From: Hymenobacter sp. DG01
Lineage (GTDB): Bacteria > Bacteroidota > Bacteroidia > Cytophagales > Hymenobacteraceae
Length of the DNA stretch: 64,000 bases
Assembly (NCBI RefSeq): GCF_006352025.1
Contig: NZ_CP040936.1
Coordinates: forward strand, 4,032,001 to 4,096,000
Reading direction: 5' to 3'
Each line of letters opens with the position of its first letter. The stretch's first letter is position 1. This document shows positions 1 through 8,656 of this stretch, piece after piece. The position numbers and the translations under genes were made by a program. The notes under the pieces were generated by a model. The model searched no databases, was not told where the DNA came from, and worked only from the letters and a program-made list of their open reading frames with translations.

Positions 1-356
1 TCCTGGTGGGCGTGGGTCACCAGGGCCAGCCGCACCCGCTGGTGCAGGCTGTCGGCAACCCACTGCAGTAGCTGTTGGGTTTGCTCCGGGTCCCAGGGGG
101 TATCAATCAGCACGGCTCCCTGGCGAGTGCGCACTATCAGGCCGTTGGCCGGCACCGGCGCCGCTACCCCGGGATAGCGCCGGTAAGAAGTATACACAAA
201 CACATCGGGGGCCACGGCGCGCACCCGCAGCGGCGGTAGGGCAGCCGGTGGTGGCCCGGCCCAGACCCGCGGCGCTACCGCCAGCAGGGCCGCAAAAAAG
301 AAAAACAAACACCACCGAAAAGGGCGGCCACAGGTAGAAAGCGAAACGAAAGACAT
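1..356 (-). CDS. Subclass B1 metallo-beta-lactamase, 3' part cut by window edge
   Basis: The minus strand from an ATG at 356 reads as 118 residues and runs off the left edge. Residues 14-34 form a hydrophobic signal peptide, so the product is exported. After it come VYTSYRRYPG, an ANGLIV segment and VLIDTPWD, the usual N-terminal strands of BlaB/IND-like enzymes. The last visible residues are VTHAHQ followed by a partial GA codon (D or E), which is the start of the HxHxD zinc motif. Members hydrolyse beta-lactams, including carbapenems, in the periplasm using two zinc ions. The rest of the active site lies outside the window, so activity cannot be judged. The short spacing from PANGL to the HxH motif argues for B1 rather than B3 or a general MBL-fold hydrolase. 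Confidence 0.82.
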   Translation of the reverse strand, partial: MSFVSLSTCGRPFRWCLFFFFAALLAVAPRVWAGPPPAALPPLRVRAVAPDVFVYTSYRRYPGVAAPVPANGLIVRTRQGAVLIDTPWDPEQTQQLLQWVADSLHQRVRLALVTHAHQ

Positions 357-596
357 GCGAAACGGGCAGAACAAGGCTCGCTAACGCTTGACCCCGCCAA
401 AAAAGTGCCCACCATCAGGCTGCCGAGTTGCCGCAGGTTCGTGCTGGCGGCAGATAAGGAGGCGGAGAATAGGGCCAGGGGTAGGGTTGGAACTGTTATA
501 AGGATCCAGGACTTTTACTGGTCTTTGCCTTGCCTGCTGAATCCCTGCCTTATGCCCACTCCTGCTTTCGCTTCTGCCCTCCGCCCCGAGCCTGCC

Positions 597-2024
597 ATGG
601 TTCCTACCCCCGACCGGGCCCACAACCTGTCCGAGCTCTTCGCCCGCCAGCAGGCCCGGGCGGAAGTGCTGCGCCAGGAGCCCCTCGAAGCCCGGGCTGC
701 CCGTCTGCGCCGGCTCAGTGCCTGGGTAGCCGACAATCGGGCAGCCATTCAGCAGGCCCTTTACTCCGATTTCAAAAAGCCTACCCCCGAAACCGACGTC
801 ACCGAAATCTGGTCCACCCAAACTGAAATAAAGCACACGCTGCGCCACCTGCGCCAGTGGGCCCAGCCCCGCAAGGTGGGCACGCCGTTGTCGTTGGTGG
901 GTACGCGGGGCTGGGTGCAGTACGAGCCCAAAGGCGTGTGCCTGATTATCGCCCCCTGGAACTACCCCTTCTATCTAGCCCTCGATCCGCTGGTATCGGC
1001 GCTGGCGGCAGGCAACTGCTGCATCATCAAGCCTTCGGAAATGACACCTACGGTGGCGGCCCTGCTCAGCCGCATGTGCCAGGAGCTGTTCGACCCCGCC
1101 GAGGTAACCGTAGTGGAGGGCGACAAGCAGGTGGCCACGGAACTGCTGGCCTTGCCCTTCAACCATATCTTTTTCACGGGTAGCCCCCAGGTAGGAAAAG
1201 TGGTGATGCGCGCCGCCGCCGAACACCTGAGCAGCGTAACCCTGGAGCTGGGCGGCAAAAGCCCGGTTGTAGTAGATGACACCGCCGACCTGCGCGACGC
1301 GGCCGAGAAAATCGTGTGGGGCAAGGGCATCAACGCTGGCCAGACCTGCGTAGCCCCCGATTACCTGCTGGTGCATGAGGCCATCCGCGACCAGCTGGTG
1401 GCAGAAATCCGGGAGGTGGTGCAGCGCTTCTACAACCCCGAGGGAGCGGGCGTAGCGGCCTCCGGCTCCTTTGCCCGCATCGTGAACGACCACCACTACG
1501 CCCGCGTGGCCGACCTGCTGACGGAAGCCCGGCAGCAGGGCGCCACCGTGGCCCTGGGCGGCCAGACCGACGCCGTCGCCCGGTTTATCGAGCCCACGGT
1601 GCTGCTGAACGTTCCGGCTGAGAGCCGCCTGATGCAGGAGGAAATCTTCGGGCCCCTGCTACCCATTCGCACCTTCCAGACCCTGGAGCAAGCCGTTGCA
1701 GAAGTCAACTCGCGTCCGCATCCGCTGGCTCTGTATGTATTTTCCCAGCGCAAGGAAAACCAGCGCTACCTGCTCCAGAGCATTCCGGCCGGGGGCGCCT
1801 GCCTCAACGAAACCATCCTGCACCTGGGGCACCCCGAGCTGCCCTTCGGCGGCCTCGGCAACAGCGGCCTGGGCCGGGCCCATGGCCTGGCCGGCTTCCA
1901 GGCCTTCAGCAACGAAAAATCGGTGCTGCAGCAGCGCGTGGGCCGTACCGGCCTCAAGCCCATCTACCCGCCCTACACCCCCAAAGTCAAAAAACTCATC
2001 AACTGGTTGGTGAAGTGGCTGTAA
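597..2024 (+). CDS. Aldehyde dehydrogenase (class 3-like)
   Basis: This 475-residue protein is an NAD(P)-dependent aldehyde dehydrogenase that oxidises aldehydes to carboxylates. From the ATG at 597 the catalytic set is complete: PWNYPF with Asn122, KPSE, the general base Glu217 in LELGGK and the nucleophile Cys251 in GQTC, followed by the EEIFGPLLP motif. The lack of an N-terminal extension and the short length resemble the ALDH3/YwdH group acting on medium or long fatty aldehydes. The open frame extends upstream to 405, but family alignment begins near MVPTPDRAHNLSELF; an ATG at 552 is an alternative start. It is convergent with the next gene, with a gap of only 13 bases. The exact substrate is unknown. 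Confidence 0.9.
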   Translation: MVPTPDRAHNLSELFARQQARAEVLRQEPLEARAARLRRLSAWVADNRAAIQQALYSDFKKPTPETDVTEIWSTQTEIKHTLRHLRQWAQPRKVGTPLSLVGTRGWVQYEPKGVCLIIAPWNYPFYLALDPLVSALAAGNCCIIKPSEMTPTVAALLSRMCQELFDPAEVTVVEGDKQVATELLALPFNHIFFTGSPQVGKVVMRAAAEHLSSVTLELGGKSPVVVDDTADLRDAAEKIVWGKGINAGQTCVAPDYLLVHEAIRDQLVAEIREVVQRFYNPEGAGVAASGSFARIVNDHHYARVADLLTEARQQGATVALGGQTDAVARFIEPTVLLNVPAESRLMQEEIFGPLLPIRTFQTLEQAVAEVNSRPHPLALYVFSQRKENQRYLLQSIPAGGACLNETILHLGHPELPFGGLGNSGLGRAHGLAGFQAFSNEKSVLQQRVGRTGLKPIYPPYTPKVKKLINWLVKWL

Positions 2025-2037
2025 GGAGGGGATGGAG

Positions 2038-3225
2038 CTAATTGCCCGTAACCGGCTTGGTTAGGGGGAGCAGGAGCAGGTGGCCCATCAGCAGCGCCAG
2101 GAGTAGCGCCATTTCCGGGAGCAAAAGCCAGTATCTTAAGGCGGTGGCTAGTACACCGCCAAGCAATAGCAAAGCCAGAGAGCCAGCCCTGTAATAGCGC
2201 CACCACGGACGCGTACTGCTTAGGGCGAGCACCAAGTGGCTTGGTAGCAACCACAGCACTTGGTAATTGGTGTGCACTGGCACATGCAGGGAGCCTAGGC
2301 TGAGTCCGGTAAGCAGGCAGCCGAGCAAGCCCACGACTCCAAACAGAACTCGCCGGTTCAGGCGAGATAGCCACGTAGGGCAGCTGGGCCACCGCCAAAT
2401 GACTAAGCTGGCCCCTGTCCAGGAAAGCAGTAAGATGATCGGCGAAATTCCAACTGGCTGAGCAGGAGAAGGCGAGGACTGTAATAGCTGACGCTGTTGG
2501 GCAACCAGAGGGCGGCCCTGCCGGGTGGCCCACGCCAAGGCCTGCTGCAATTCTAACGGCAGGAAAAGCCGTTGCCGGAATACGGTAGGTTGGTCAGTAG
2601 GCAGACCCAATCCCACGTTCATGCCCAGCTTCACCCAAGGTGCTGCCGTCAGGTAAGGAGCTAGGAGTTGACGATAAGTGGCAGTGGTAGCGAGCCGCGA
2701 CGAATCCAGGTGCCAGGGCGTTGCTAGGTTGTTCTCCAAAAGTGCGAAAAGGCGGGTAGAACAGTTATCAGCAAAGAACTGGTACTGGTAGTACCGGGCG
2801 GGAGAATGTAGGGTGGTTTCCAAACACACGTACACTCGTTGCACTTCAGCGGGCGTTAGGGTCAGTAGATGCTCCTGTACGCCGCGCCCTTCCTGCTTGT
2901 AGCCCTGGCAAAAAGACCGAAAGGGCACTGCCGATAAAGAATAGCGCAAATCGGCCCGCAGGAAGCGCCAATAGAAATGTGTCGTCTGAAAGTCGAAGGT
3001 GCCGTAGTTATATACTTGGTCCAGGCCAAGCAGGGGGTCGGTGATACGTAGGGCTGAGTGCCCGAACAAAGCGTAGGTTTCTGAGCCCGGCGCACACGTC
3101 AGCAGACTGACGGAGGCTGAGGAAGACAGGCGAGCAGAGGTAGCAAAACAGGGTGCAATAACACCCCATTGCAGTATGCTACCTATCAATAACATCCGGC
3201 AGAAGGGTAGCCAAGGGAAGATCAT
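2038..3225 (-). CDS. Lnb_N (DUF4105) membrane protein, candidate lipoprotein N-acyltransferase
   Basis: The 395-residue product begins with a hydrophobic segment (residues 5-28), then has a periplasmic DUF4105/Lnb_N domain to about residue 230, and ends in several transmembrane helices. Family signatures are visible: SLLTCAPGSE, YALFGHSALRI with His56, YNYGTFDF, and FFADNCSTR with Cys155, a Cys/His pair recalling NlpC-like thiol enzymes. The family includes the Bacteroides protein Lnb, reported to N-acylate lipoproteins in a phylum lacking standard Lnt. That this protein does the same is inference from domain layout and length. An ATG at 3195 (MLLIGS) is an alternative start. Base composition is less GC-rich than the flanking genes. 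Confidence 0.72.
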   Translation of the reverse strand: MIFPWLPFCRMLLIGSILQWGVIAPCFATSARLSSSASVSLLTCAPGSETYALFGHSALRITDPLLGLDQVYNYGTFDFQTTHFYWRFLRADLRYSLSAVPFRSFCQGYKQEGRGVQEHLLTLTPAEVQRVYVCLETTLHSPARYYQYQFFADNCSTRLFALLENNLATPWHLDSSRLATTATYRQLLAPYLTAAPWVKLGMNVGLGLPTDQPTVFRQRLFLPLELQQALAWATRQGRPLVAQQRQLLQSSPSPAQPVGISPIILLLSWTGASLVIWRWPSCPTWLSRLNRRVLFGVVGLLGCLLTGLSLGSLHVPVHTNYQVLWLLPSHLVLALSSTRPWWRYYRAGSLALLLLGGVLATALRYWLLLPEMALLLALLMGHLLLLPLTKPVTGN

Positions 3226-3370
3226 ATCAATAGAGAATTGACAGACAAGCTACAAAACAGATGATGCAGAAGAGTGAAGTCATCATTTCACCTGTTCACT
3301 CAACTTCGTATGCAAGCCGAGCATTTTCGGGAAATAATGCCGAACTTTTACGGCGCGGCTCCAGTGCGTT

Positions 3371-5467
3371 ATGCCGGCCCAACCTGTTCGTTCCTACTTC
3401 GCTATGCAGTTCACCGAAGCCCAGTGTGCTACCCTCCGCGCCCTCGCTGATGCGTTCATTCCGGCTTTGCCGGCCCCGGCTGGTGCGCCCGACCCTGCGT
3501 ACTGGGCCCGGTGTGGCTCGGCCGGCGTGGACCTGACCAAGGCCGCCCGGCTGATAGAGGCGCAGTCGGCCGGCACGCGGCAGGAGTTTCTGCAGCTGCT
3601 GCAGCTGCTGGATACGCCTGCCCTGGGCCTGACGTGGTTCGGGCCTCTGCGGCCATTTGGGCGCCTGGCCCCGGAGCAGCGCGAGAAGCTGCTGCAAAGC
3701 TGGGCTGCCAGCAACGTGCCCCAGCTGCGCAAAGGGTTCCAGGCCCTGCGCAAGCTGTTTGTGTTTCTGTTTTATGGTGGCTCTACCCCGGAGCAGGGCA
3801 ATTTTGTGTGGGAGCACATCGGCTACCCTGGCCCCCAGGTACCCGACCCCGCCGTGGCCGCCGAAAAGCCCATCCGGACCCTGCAGCCCACCCAGGACGC
3901 GCACTACGACTGCGACGTGCTGGTGATTGGGAGCGGAGCCGGTGGCGGGGTAGTGGCCGGCGAGCTGGCCGCCGCGGGTCATGATGTGCTGGTGCTGGAA
4001 AAAGGCCCCTACTTCCACGGGCCCGACTTCACCCAGCGTGAAGTGGACATGCTGGGAGAGTTGTACGAGGCCCGGGGCGGCCTCAGCACTCAGGACGGGG
4101 GCATTGCCCTGCTGGCCGGCTCCTGCCTGGGTGGCGGCACCACCGTCAACTGGGCCGGTGCTTTCCGTACCCCCGATTACGTGCGCGAGGAATGGGCCCG
4201 GGAACACCAAGTGCCCCACTTCACCGGCCCCGACTTCAGCCGCAGCCTGGAAGCCGTGAGCGAGGCCCTGGGTGTGAACACCGCCTACCCCCGCCACAAC
4301 GGCCAGAACCAGGCCCTCTGGGACGGTTCCCGGGCTTTGGGGCAGGACGTAAAGCTGATTCCGCGCAATGAGAAAGGCCTTACCAGCTCGGAGGAACACT
4401 TCTGCGGGTTGGGGTACAGCGGCTTCGGCGACCGGCACGGCATCAAGCAGGGTACCCTCAATACCTATCTGCAAACCGCCTTCGACCACGGCGCCCGCTT
4501 GCTCTGCAGCACGGCCGTTACGCGGGTTACCCTGGCCCATGGCCGGGCCACCGGCGCCGAAGCCGTGCATACCACCGCCGATGGCCGCCCGGTGCGCGTA
4601 ACGGTGCGGGCCCGGCGGGTGGTAGTGGCGGCAGGCTCCATCCAGACGCCGGCCCTGCTGCTGCGCAGCGGCCTGCGGCACGCCCACCTGGGGCAACACC
4701 TGCATCTGCACCCTACGGTAGCGGTTTCGGGGCTGTACCGGCAGCGCATCGAACCCTGGCACGGGCCCATGATGTCGGTGGTGAATGATGCGTTTACCCG
4801 CCTGGAGGGTAGCAACTTTGGCGTGAAGCTGGAAACGCCGCCCGCCCACCCCGGCCTGATGGCCATGGTGCTGCCCTGGCGCTCGGGCCAGCAGCACAAG
4901 GCGCTGATGCAGCAGGCGGCTCACCTGGGCTCGTTTATCGTTTTGACCCGGGACCGGGACGGCGGCCGCGTTTCGGTGGACCGGCACGGCGCGCCCTGCA
5001 TCGACTATATCCTCAGCGACTACGACCGGGGTCACCTGCTGCGGGGAGTGCGGGCCGCCGCCGAGGTGCACGTAGCGGCCGGGGCCCACACCGTACTGCT
5101 ACCCCACGGCACCCTGCCTACCCTACACGCCGAAAACGGCCAGCTGCAAAACCCCGAGGTGCTGGCCGGCTTGCCCTACCTCAGCTGGAAAGCCAACCAG
5201 TTCGGCCTCTACAGCGCCCACCAGATGAGCACCTGCCGCATGGGTGGCAATGCCGCTACCCACCCCACCAGTCCTACCGGCGAGCTGTACGATGTGCGGC
5301 ATCTGTTCGTGGCCGACGCCTCGGCGTTTCCGGCCTGCAGCGGCGTAAATCCCATGCTCACTATTATGGCCCTGGCCCACCATACGGCCCAGCATCTGAA
5401 GGCCAGCTTACAGGCCGAACCGGTCGTGGAGCGGGCGGCGGTGGCCAGTGAGCCGGGGAGAGTATAG
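3371..5467 (+). CDS. GMC family oxidoreductase (long-chain alcohol oxidase-like)
   Basis: This 698-residue flavoprotein has an N-terminal helical region (about 1-170) like that of long-chain fatty alcohol oxidases and gluconate dehydrogenase small subunits. The FAD-binding motif VLVIGSGAGGGVVAGEL follows near residues 182-200, then the GMC core with GSCLGGGTTVNW and RRVVVAAGSIQTPALLL. The C-terminal catalytic region has SAHQMSTCRMGG (His near 617) and SGVNPMLTIMALAHHTA. GMC enzymes oxidise alcohols with FAD. No transmembrane segment is obvious. The start at 3371 or an ATG at 3404 (MQFTEAQC) both fit. The substrate is unknown; a fatty alcohol would fit the aldehyde dehydrogenase nearby. Confidence 0.87.
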   Translation: MPAQPVRSYFAMQFTEAQCATLRALADAFIPALPAPAGAPDPAYWARCGSAGVDLTKAARLIEAQSAGTRQEFLQLLQLLDTPALGLTWFGPLRPFGRLAPEQREKLLQSWAASNVPQLRKGFQALRKLFVFLFYGGSTPEQGNFVWEHIGYPGPQVPDPAVAAEKPIRTLQPTQDAHYDCDVLVIGSGAGGGVVAGELAAAGHDVLVLEKGPYFHGPDFTQREVDMLGELYEARGGLSTQDGGIALLAGSCLGGGTTVNWAGAFRTPDYVREEWAREHQVPHFTGPDFSRSLEAVSEALGVNTAYPRHNGQNQALWDGSRALGQDVKLIPRNEKGLTSSEEHFCGLGYSGFGDRHGIKQGTLNTYLQTAFDHGARLLCSTAVTRVTLAHGRATGAEAVHTTADGRPVRVTVRARRVVVAAGSIQTPALLLRSGLRHAHLGQHLHLHPTVAVSGLYRQRIEPWHGPMMSVVNDAFTRLEGSNFGVKLETPPAHPGLMAMVLPWRSGQQHKALMQQAAHLGSFIVLTRDRDGGRVSVDRHGAPCIDYILSDYDRGHLLRGVRAAAEVHVAAGAHTVLLPHGTLPTLHAENGQLQNPEVLAGLPYLSWKANQFGLYSAHQMSTCRMGGNAATHPTSPTGELYDVRHLFVADASAFPACSGVNPMLTIMALAHHTAQHLKASLQAEPVVERAAVASEPGRV

Positions 5468-5510
5468 CCATTGGCGCATTTTTCGCGTAGGGAGAGCACA
5501 CGCCTTTCCT

Positions 5511-5939
5511 ATGCGCCGTATGTACCCCTCCTGTTTCCCCCTTGCTCTCGCGCTGGTAGCTAGTCTGCTGGCCGGTTGCGCCCGCCGCAACAAAGCCAAC
5601 ATTCCTACCGCCAAGGCCACGCCGGTGGCCCCGGCGCCCGCGCCCGTAGTGGCCTCCAGCGCCGCCCGCGACCTGACCGATGTGCTCACGGAAGAGCTCA
5701 ACCTCACCGCTGATCAGCGCCGCAAGGTGCGGGCCGTCTTCACCAATACCACCGAGCAGGCCAACGCCGCCAAACAGCGCCTGGGCTCCAACCGGCCCGC
5801 CCTGCTGGCTGAGCTGAAGCGCATCAACGCCTCCTCCGACCAGGAGCTGCAGACCATCCTGACGGTTACCCAGTACAAGCAGCTCAAAGCCAAGCAGCGC
5901 CAGGTGCAAGCCCAGATGCAGGCCCGCAAAGCCCAGTAG
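5511..5939 (+). CDS. Small lipoprotein with Spy/CpxP-like helical region
   Basis: The 142-residue product starts MRRMYPSCFPLAL and has a clear lipobox (LLAGC), so it should be a lipidated envelope protein. After a Pro/Ala linker, two or three helices contain LTEELNLTADQRRKVRAV, QRLGSNRPALLAE and LTVTQYKQLKAKQ. The repeated LTxxQ-type pattern recalls the Spy/CpxP periplasmic stress family, but similarity is weak and only compositional. An ATG at 5520 is a possible alternative start. It follows the GMC gene by 43 bases and may share its transcript. A family-A palindromic repeat begins 11 bases after its stop. Confidence 0.7.
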   Translation: MRRMYPSCFPLALALVASLLAGCARRNKANIPTAKATPVAPAPAPVVASSAARDLTDVLTEELNLTADQRRKVRAVFTNTTEQANAAKQRLGSNRPALLAELKRINASSDQELQTILTVTQYKQLKAKQRQVQAQMQARKAQ

Positions 5940-5949
5940 CGGTGATACG

Positions 5950-6158
5950 GTGAATGAGTGAAGTGTGTCATGGCGAGCATGTGGCGCATCAAGCCAGTGT
6001 TGAAGCCATCCGTCCTGACCACCGTGCTACCCCCTTGAAACGTGACAAGCCCTTGACGACTGTACTAGCGTCAAGGGCTTGTCTGTTGATCAGGCTTATC
6101 ACACAGAGAGGACGGATGGCTTCGTCGTATTTTCTCGCCATGACACACTTCACTATTT
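5950..6158. repeat. Dispersed palindromic repeat, family A, copy 1
   Basis: Outer arms at 5954-5977 and 6135-6157 are near-perfect inverted repeats (GTGTGTCATGGCGAG and its complement). An inner hairpin pairs 6044-6058 with 6069-6083 (GACAAGCCCTTGACG). It fills almost all of the 319-base gap before the next gene. Related copies lie at 12043-12237 (opposite orientation) and 54455-54668. No coding sequence is visible inside. It could act as a transcript end or be a MITE-like non-autonomous element. Confidence 0.85.
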
Positions 6159-6258
6159 ACCTTTCCCAGGCAACCCTTTTGGTATGAGTGACATCTGGCC
6201 GAGTGAGAGCCTGCTGAAGGACAGTGGGCAGCTTGTCCTCTTTACTGCTTAGAGCCTG

Positions 6259-6777
6259 ATGAAAACGTTACTTCTGGCGGCGGCCCTGCTGGCTGCTTCG
6301 GCTGCTTCCGCCCAAACAGCATCCTCTAACGCAGCCCTTGCCAAGCGGCTAAACCAACTGATGCGCAACCCGGCAGCGCCAGAAACCGAAGTGCGGGCCG
6401 TGCTCGATGGCTGCCACTTTACCCAGATCATCCGGAAGCACCGCACCGAGGGCAAGCCAGACGAAGCTGTGGTTTTTCTGGTGAGCCATCAGAAGAACGG
6501 GGCCGACTGGGCCGTGGAATCGGATGATAAGGTGGAGTTTGAGCTGAAGCTGGGGGTAGAGTGGAGCCAGGTTACCTCCCTGACCTACGCCCCAGCCCTC
6601 GATGAGAAAACCAACCGGCGTTACTTCGAGGTGAAAATAAAGCGGGAGCGCTCCACCAAAGACGGGTCCGGCACCAACACCACTACCCTGGAACTACCCC
6701 TATACACCCCCGACGAGGCCGTGGCCCGCGACGTGGTGCGGCAGCTGGAGCAGGTGCGGCGGCACTGCGGGGGGTAG
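6259..6777 (+). CDS. Secreted hypothetical protein
   Basis: The 172-residue product starts with a clear Sec signal peptide (MKTLLLAAALLAASAASAQ) and is probably periplasmic. The mature part is charged and has alternating beta-like stretches (VEFELKLGVEW, RYFEVKIKRERS, TLELPLYTPDEAVARDVVRQLEQV). The end looks like an amphipathic helix. It is not assigned to a family, although the spacing of strands is like small PH-like or TBP-like folds seen in DUF4468 proteins. It stands alone between a repeat and the DUF3616 gene, with no promoter recognised. Coding bias matches its neighbours, so it is likely real. Confidence 0.7.
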   Translation: MKTLLLAAALLAASAASAQTASSNAALAKRLNQLMRNPAAPETEVRAVLDGCHFTQIIRKHRTEGKPDEAVVFLVSHQKNGADWAVESDDKVEFELKLGVEWSQVTSLTYAPALDEKTNRRYFEVKIKRERSTKDGSGTNTTTLELPLYTPDEAVARDVVRQLEQVRRHCGG

Positions 6778-6844
6778 GGCGGGGCTCAACCTTACGCGGC
6801 CGGGTGCGTTTGCCACAAACTTCTGTATCCTTTCTCGCCTTCGT

Positions 6845-7960
6845 ATGCCGCGCCGCCAGCCTTATACCCTTCGGTTTAATCCCAAGCTCAGCCTGAACAC
6901 CGCCGGCAAGCACGTCCGCGACGGGCTTTCCTCCACGCTGCGCACCGGCGACAACCTCTGGGTGAGCTGCGACGAGCGGACCTCCATTGAGCGGCTGCGC
7001 CTGATAGGCCCCCACGAATTTGGGCAGCACTGCTCCTACGAGCTGACGGAGCTGCTGGACCTGCCCTCCGACAAAACCGAGGAAATTGATATTGAAGGCA
7101 TGGCCGAGGGCGAGCACTACCTCTGGCTGGTGGGCTCGCACAGCTTGGCCCGCAAAAAGCCCGATGCCGAGGGCCCGGACCCCGCCAAAGAAATCGGGCG
7201 GCTGGCCCAGGTGAAATCGGAAGCCAACCGCTACTTGCTGGCCCGTGTGCCTATGCTGCTCAACCCCGCTACCGGCAACTACGAGTTGTGCCGCGAGGCC
7301 CCGCACCCCACCGACCCTACCCAAACTCTGCGCGCGGCCCAGCTGCGCCTCACCGACGACTCCAATGACCTGCGCGACCTGCTCGCCAACGACCCCCACC
7401 TGAAGCCCTTCCTGACCATTCCGGGTAAGGATAACGGGTTCGATATTGAGGGGCTTTCGGTGGCGCCCGATGGACGGGTGTTTGTGGGGCTGCGCGGCCC
7501 GGTGCTGCGGGGCTGGGCGATAGTGCTGGAGCTGCTTCCGCGCGAGGACAAGCACGGCCGCCTGCGCCTGAGCGAGCTGCCCGGCGCCACCGAAACCTAC
7601 TACAAAAAGCACTTCCTGGCCCTGGGCGGCATGGGCGTGCGCGAGCTGCGCCAGTGCGGCCCCGATCTGCTGCTGCTGGCCGGCCCCACCATGGACCTGG
7701 ATGGCACCATTGCCGTGTACCGCTGGCCCGAGGCCCTGCGCATGCCCCAGGACAGCCTCATCGGGCCCGATAAGCTGGAGCGCCTCTTTGATGTTCCCCA
7801 CGGCTCCGGGCCCACCGCCGGCCAGGACAAAGCCGAGGGCATGGCCCTGCTCGACGAAACCCATGTGCTCGTGGTGTTCGATAGCCCCACCGACGCCCGT
7901 AAGCCCGCCCCGCACGTAGTAGTAGCCGATGCCTTTCCTCTGCCCGGCAAGCTCCGCTAA
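6845..7960 (+). CDS. DUF3616 domain protein
   Basis: This 371-residue protein without a signal peptide matches DUF3616, probably a beta-propeller-like cytoplasmic protein. Recognisable blocks are LWVSCDERTSIERL, DIEGMAEGEHYLWLVGSHS, DNGFDIEGLSVAPDGRVFVGLRGP and DKAEGMALLDETHVLVVFDSP. The repeated phrase DIEG(M/L)... then a display or report strand suggests repeated blades. Biochemical role is unknown. The ATG at 6845 is the first in frame and gives the usual family start. It lies 67 bases after the secreted protein and 69 before the thioesterase, so co-transcription is possible. Confidence 0.8.
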   Translation: MPRRQPYTLRFNPKLSLNTAGKHVRDGLSSTLRTGDNLWVSCDERTSIERLRLIGPHEFGQHCSYELTELLDLPSDKTEEIDIEGMAEGEHYLWLVGSHSLARKKPDAEGPDPAKEIGRLAQVKSEANRYLLARVPMLLNPATGNYELCREAPHPTDPTQTLRAAQLRLTDDSNDLRDLLANDPHLKPFLTIPGKDNGFDIEGLSVAPDGRVFVGLRGPVLRGWAIVLELLPREDKHGRLRLSELPGATETYYKKHFLALGGMGVRELRQCGPDLLLLAGPTMDLDGTIAVYRWPEALRMPQDSLIGPDKLERLFDVPHGSGPTAGQDKAEGMALLDETHVLVVFDSPTDARKPAPHVVVADAFPLPGKLR

Positions 7961-8029
7961 GGTAAGGGCATCAGAGCCCAGCCGGGCTCACCTGCCTACC
8001 TTAGGGCCTTCAACCTGCCTGTTCTCCTC

Positions 8030-8548
8030 ATGGCTTCTTCTCTGATTAAAACGCCCGAAACCACCCACCGCATTCAGTTTCAGGACTGTGACATGCTGGG
8101 CCACCTCAACAACGCCCGCTACCTCGACTACTTTCTCAATGCCCGCGAAGAGCATACCCTGCGGCACTACGCCCTGAACCTGGGGCAAGTGGCCCGGGAG
8201 TTGGGCGCCAGCTGGGTGATTACCAAGCACTGCATAGCCTACCTGCGCCCCGCCAATCACGCCGAGGTAGTGCGCATCCGCACCCAGCTGATTCACTTCG
8301 ACAACTCGAACCTGGTAGTGGAAATGCAGATGCTGAGCGAGGACGGCCAGCGCCTGAAAGCCGTGCTATGGTCAGAAATGGCCTTTGTGAAAGTGCCCGG
8401 CGGCACCCGCACCGAGCACTCCGATGCCTTGATGGACATGCTGGAAGGGCTGGATGTGGAGGAAGTCAGCTACGACCCCGACGGCTTCGATGATCGGGTG
8501 CGCCGCCTGCGCAAGCAGCTCAAGCGCGAGCGAAACGAGTTGGACTGA
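8030..8548 (+). CDS. Acyl-CoA thioesterase, hotdog fold (YbgC/4HBT-like)
   Basis: The 172-residue protein carries the 4-hydroxybenzoyl-CoA thioesterase signature: QFQDCDMLGHLNNARYLDYF near residues 16-36 includes the catalytic Asp and the GH(L/V)NN segment. It continues with the long hotdog helix and the strand VVRIRTQLIHFDNSNLVVEMQM. Such enzymes cleave acyl-CoA thioesters in the cytoplasm. The C-terminal 35 residues are charged and extend past the fold. A strong intrinsic terminator 53 bases downstream closes this transcription unit. The substrate is not deducible. Confidence 0.85.
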   Translation: MASSLIKTPETTHRIQFQDCDMLGHLNNARYLDYFLNAREEHTLRHYALNLGQVARELGASWVITKHCIAYLRPANHAEVVRIRTQLIHFDNSNLVVEMQMLSEDGQRLKAVLWSEMAFVKVPGGTRTEHSDALMDMLEGLDVEEVSYDPDGFDDRVRRLRKQLKRERNELD

Positions 8549-8600
8549 GCCGTAATGCCAAAATGATGCGCTAACTCCCCGGCAAGGCGCCCGTTTAACC

Positions 8601-8635
8601 AAAGCCAGAGCAACCCGCGTTGCTCTGGCTTTTTT
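8601..8635 (+). terminator. Intrinsic terminator
   Basis: A perfect hairpin (AAGCCAGAGCAAC with its complement across a short loop) is followed by a run of six T. It ends the unit containing the thioesterase gene. Confidence 0.9.
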
Positions 8636-8656
8636 CATCACCTGACCTGATATAAC

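Noticed and set aside
3296..5089. A 597-residue open frame on the minus strand opposite the GMC gene, and similar long frames at 50684-52828, 52871-53983, 54669-55916 and 61439-62665
   Set aside because: They are antisense to strongly supported genes, have low-complexity Gly/His/Val-rich composition typical of GC-rich antisense frames, and show no domain.
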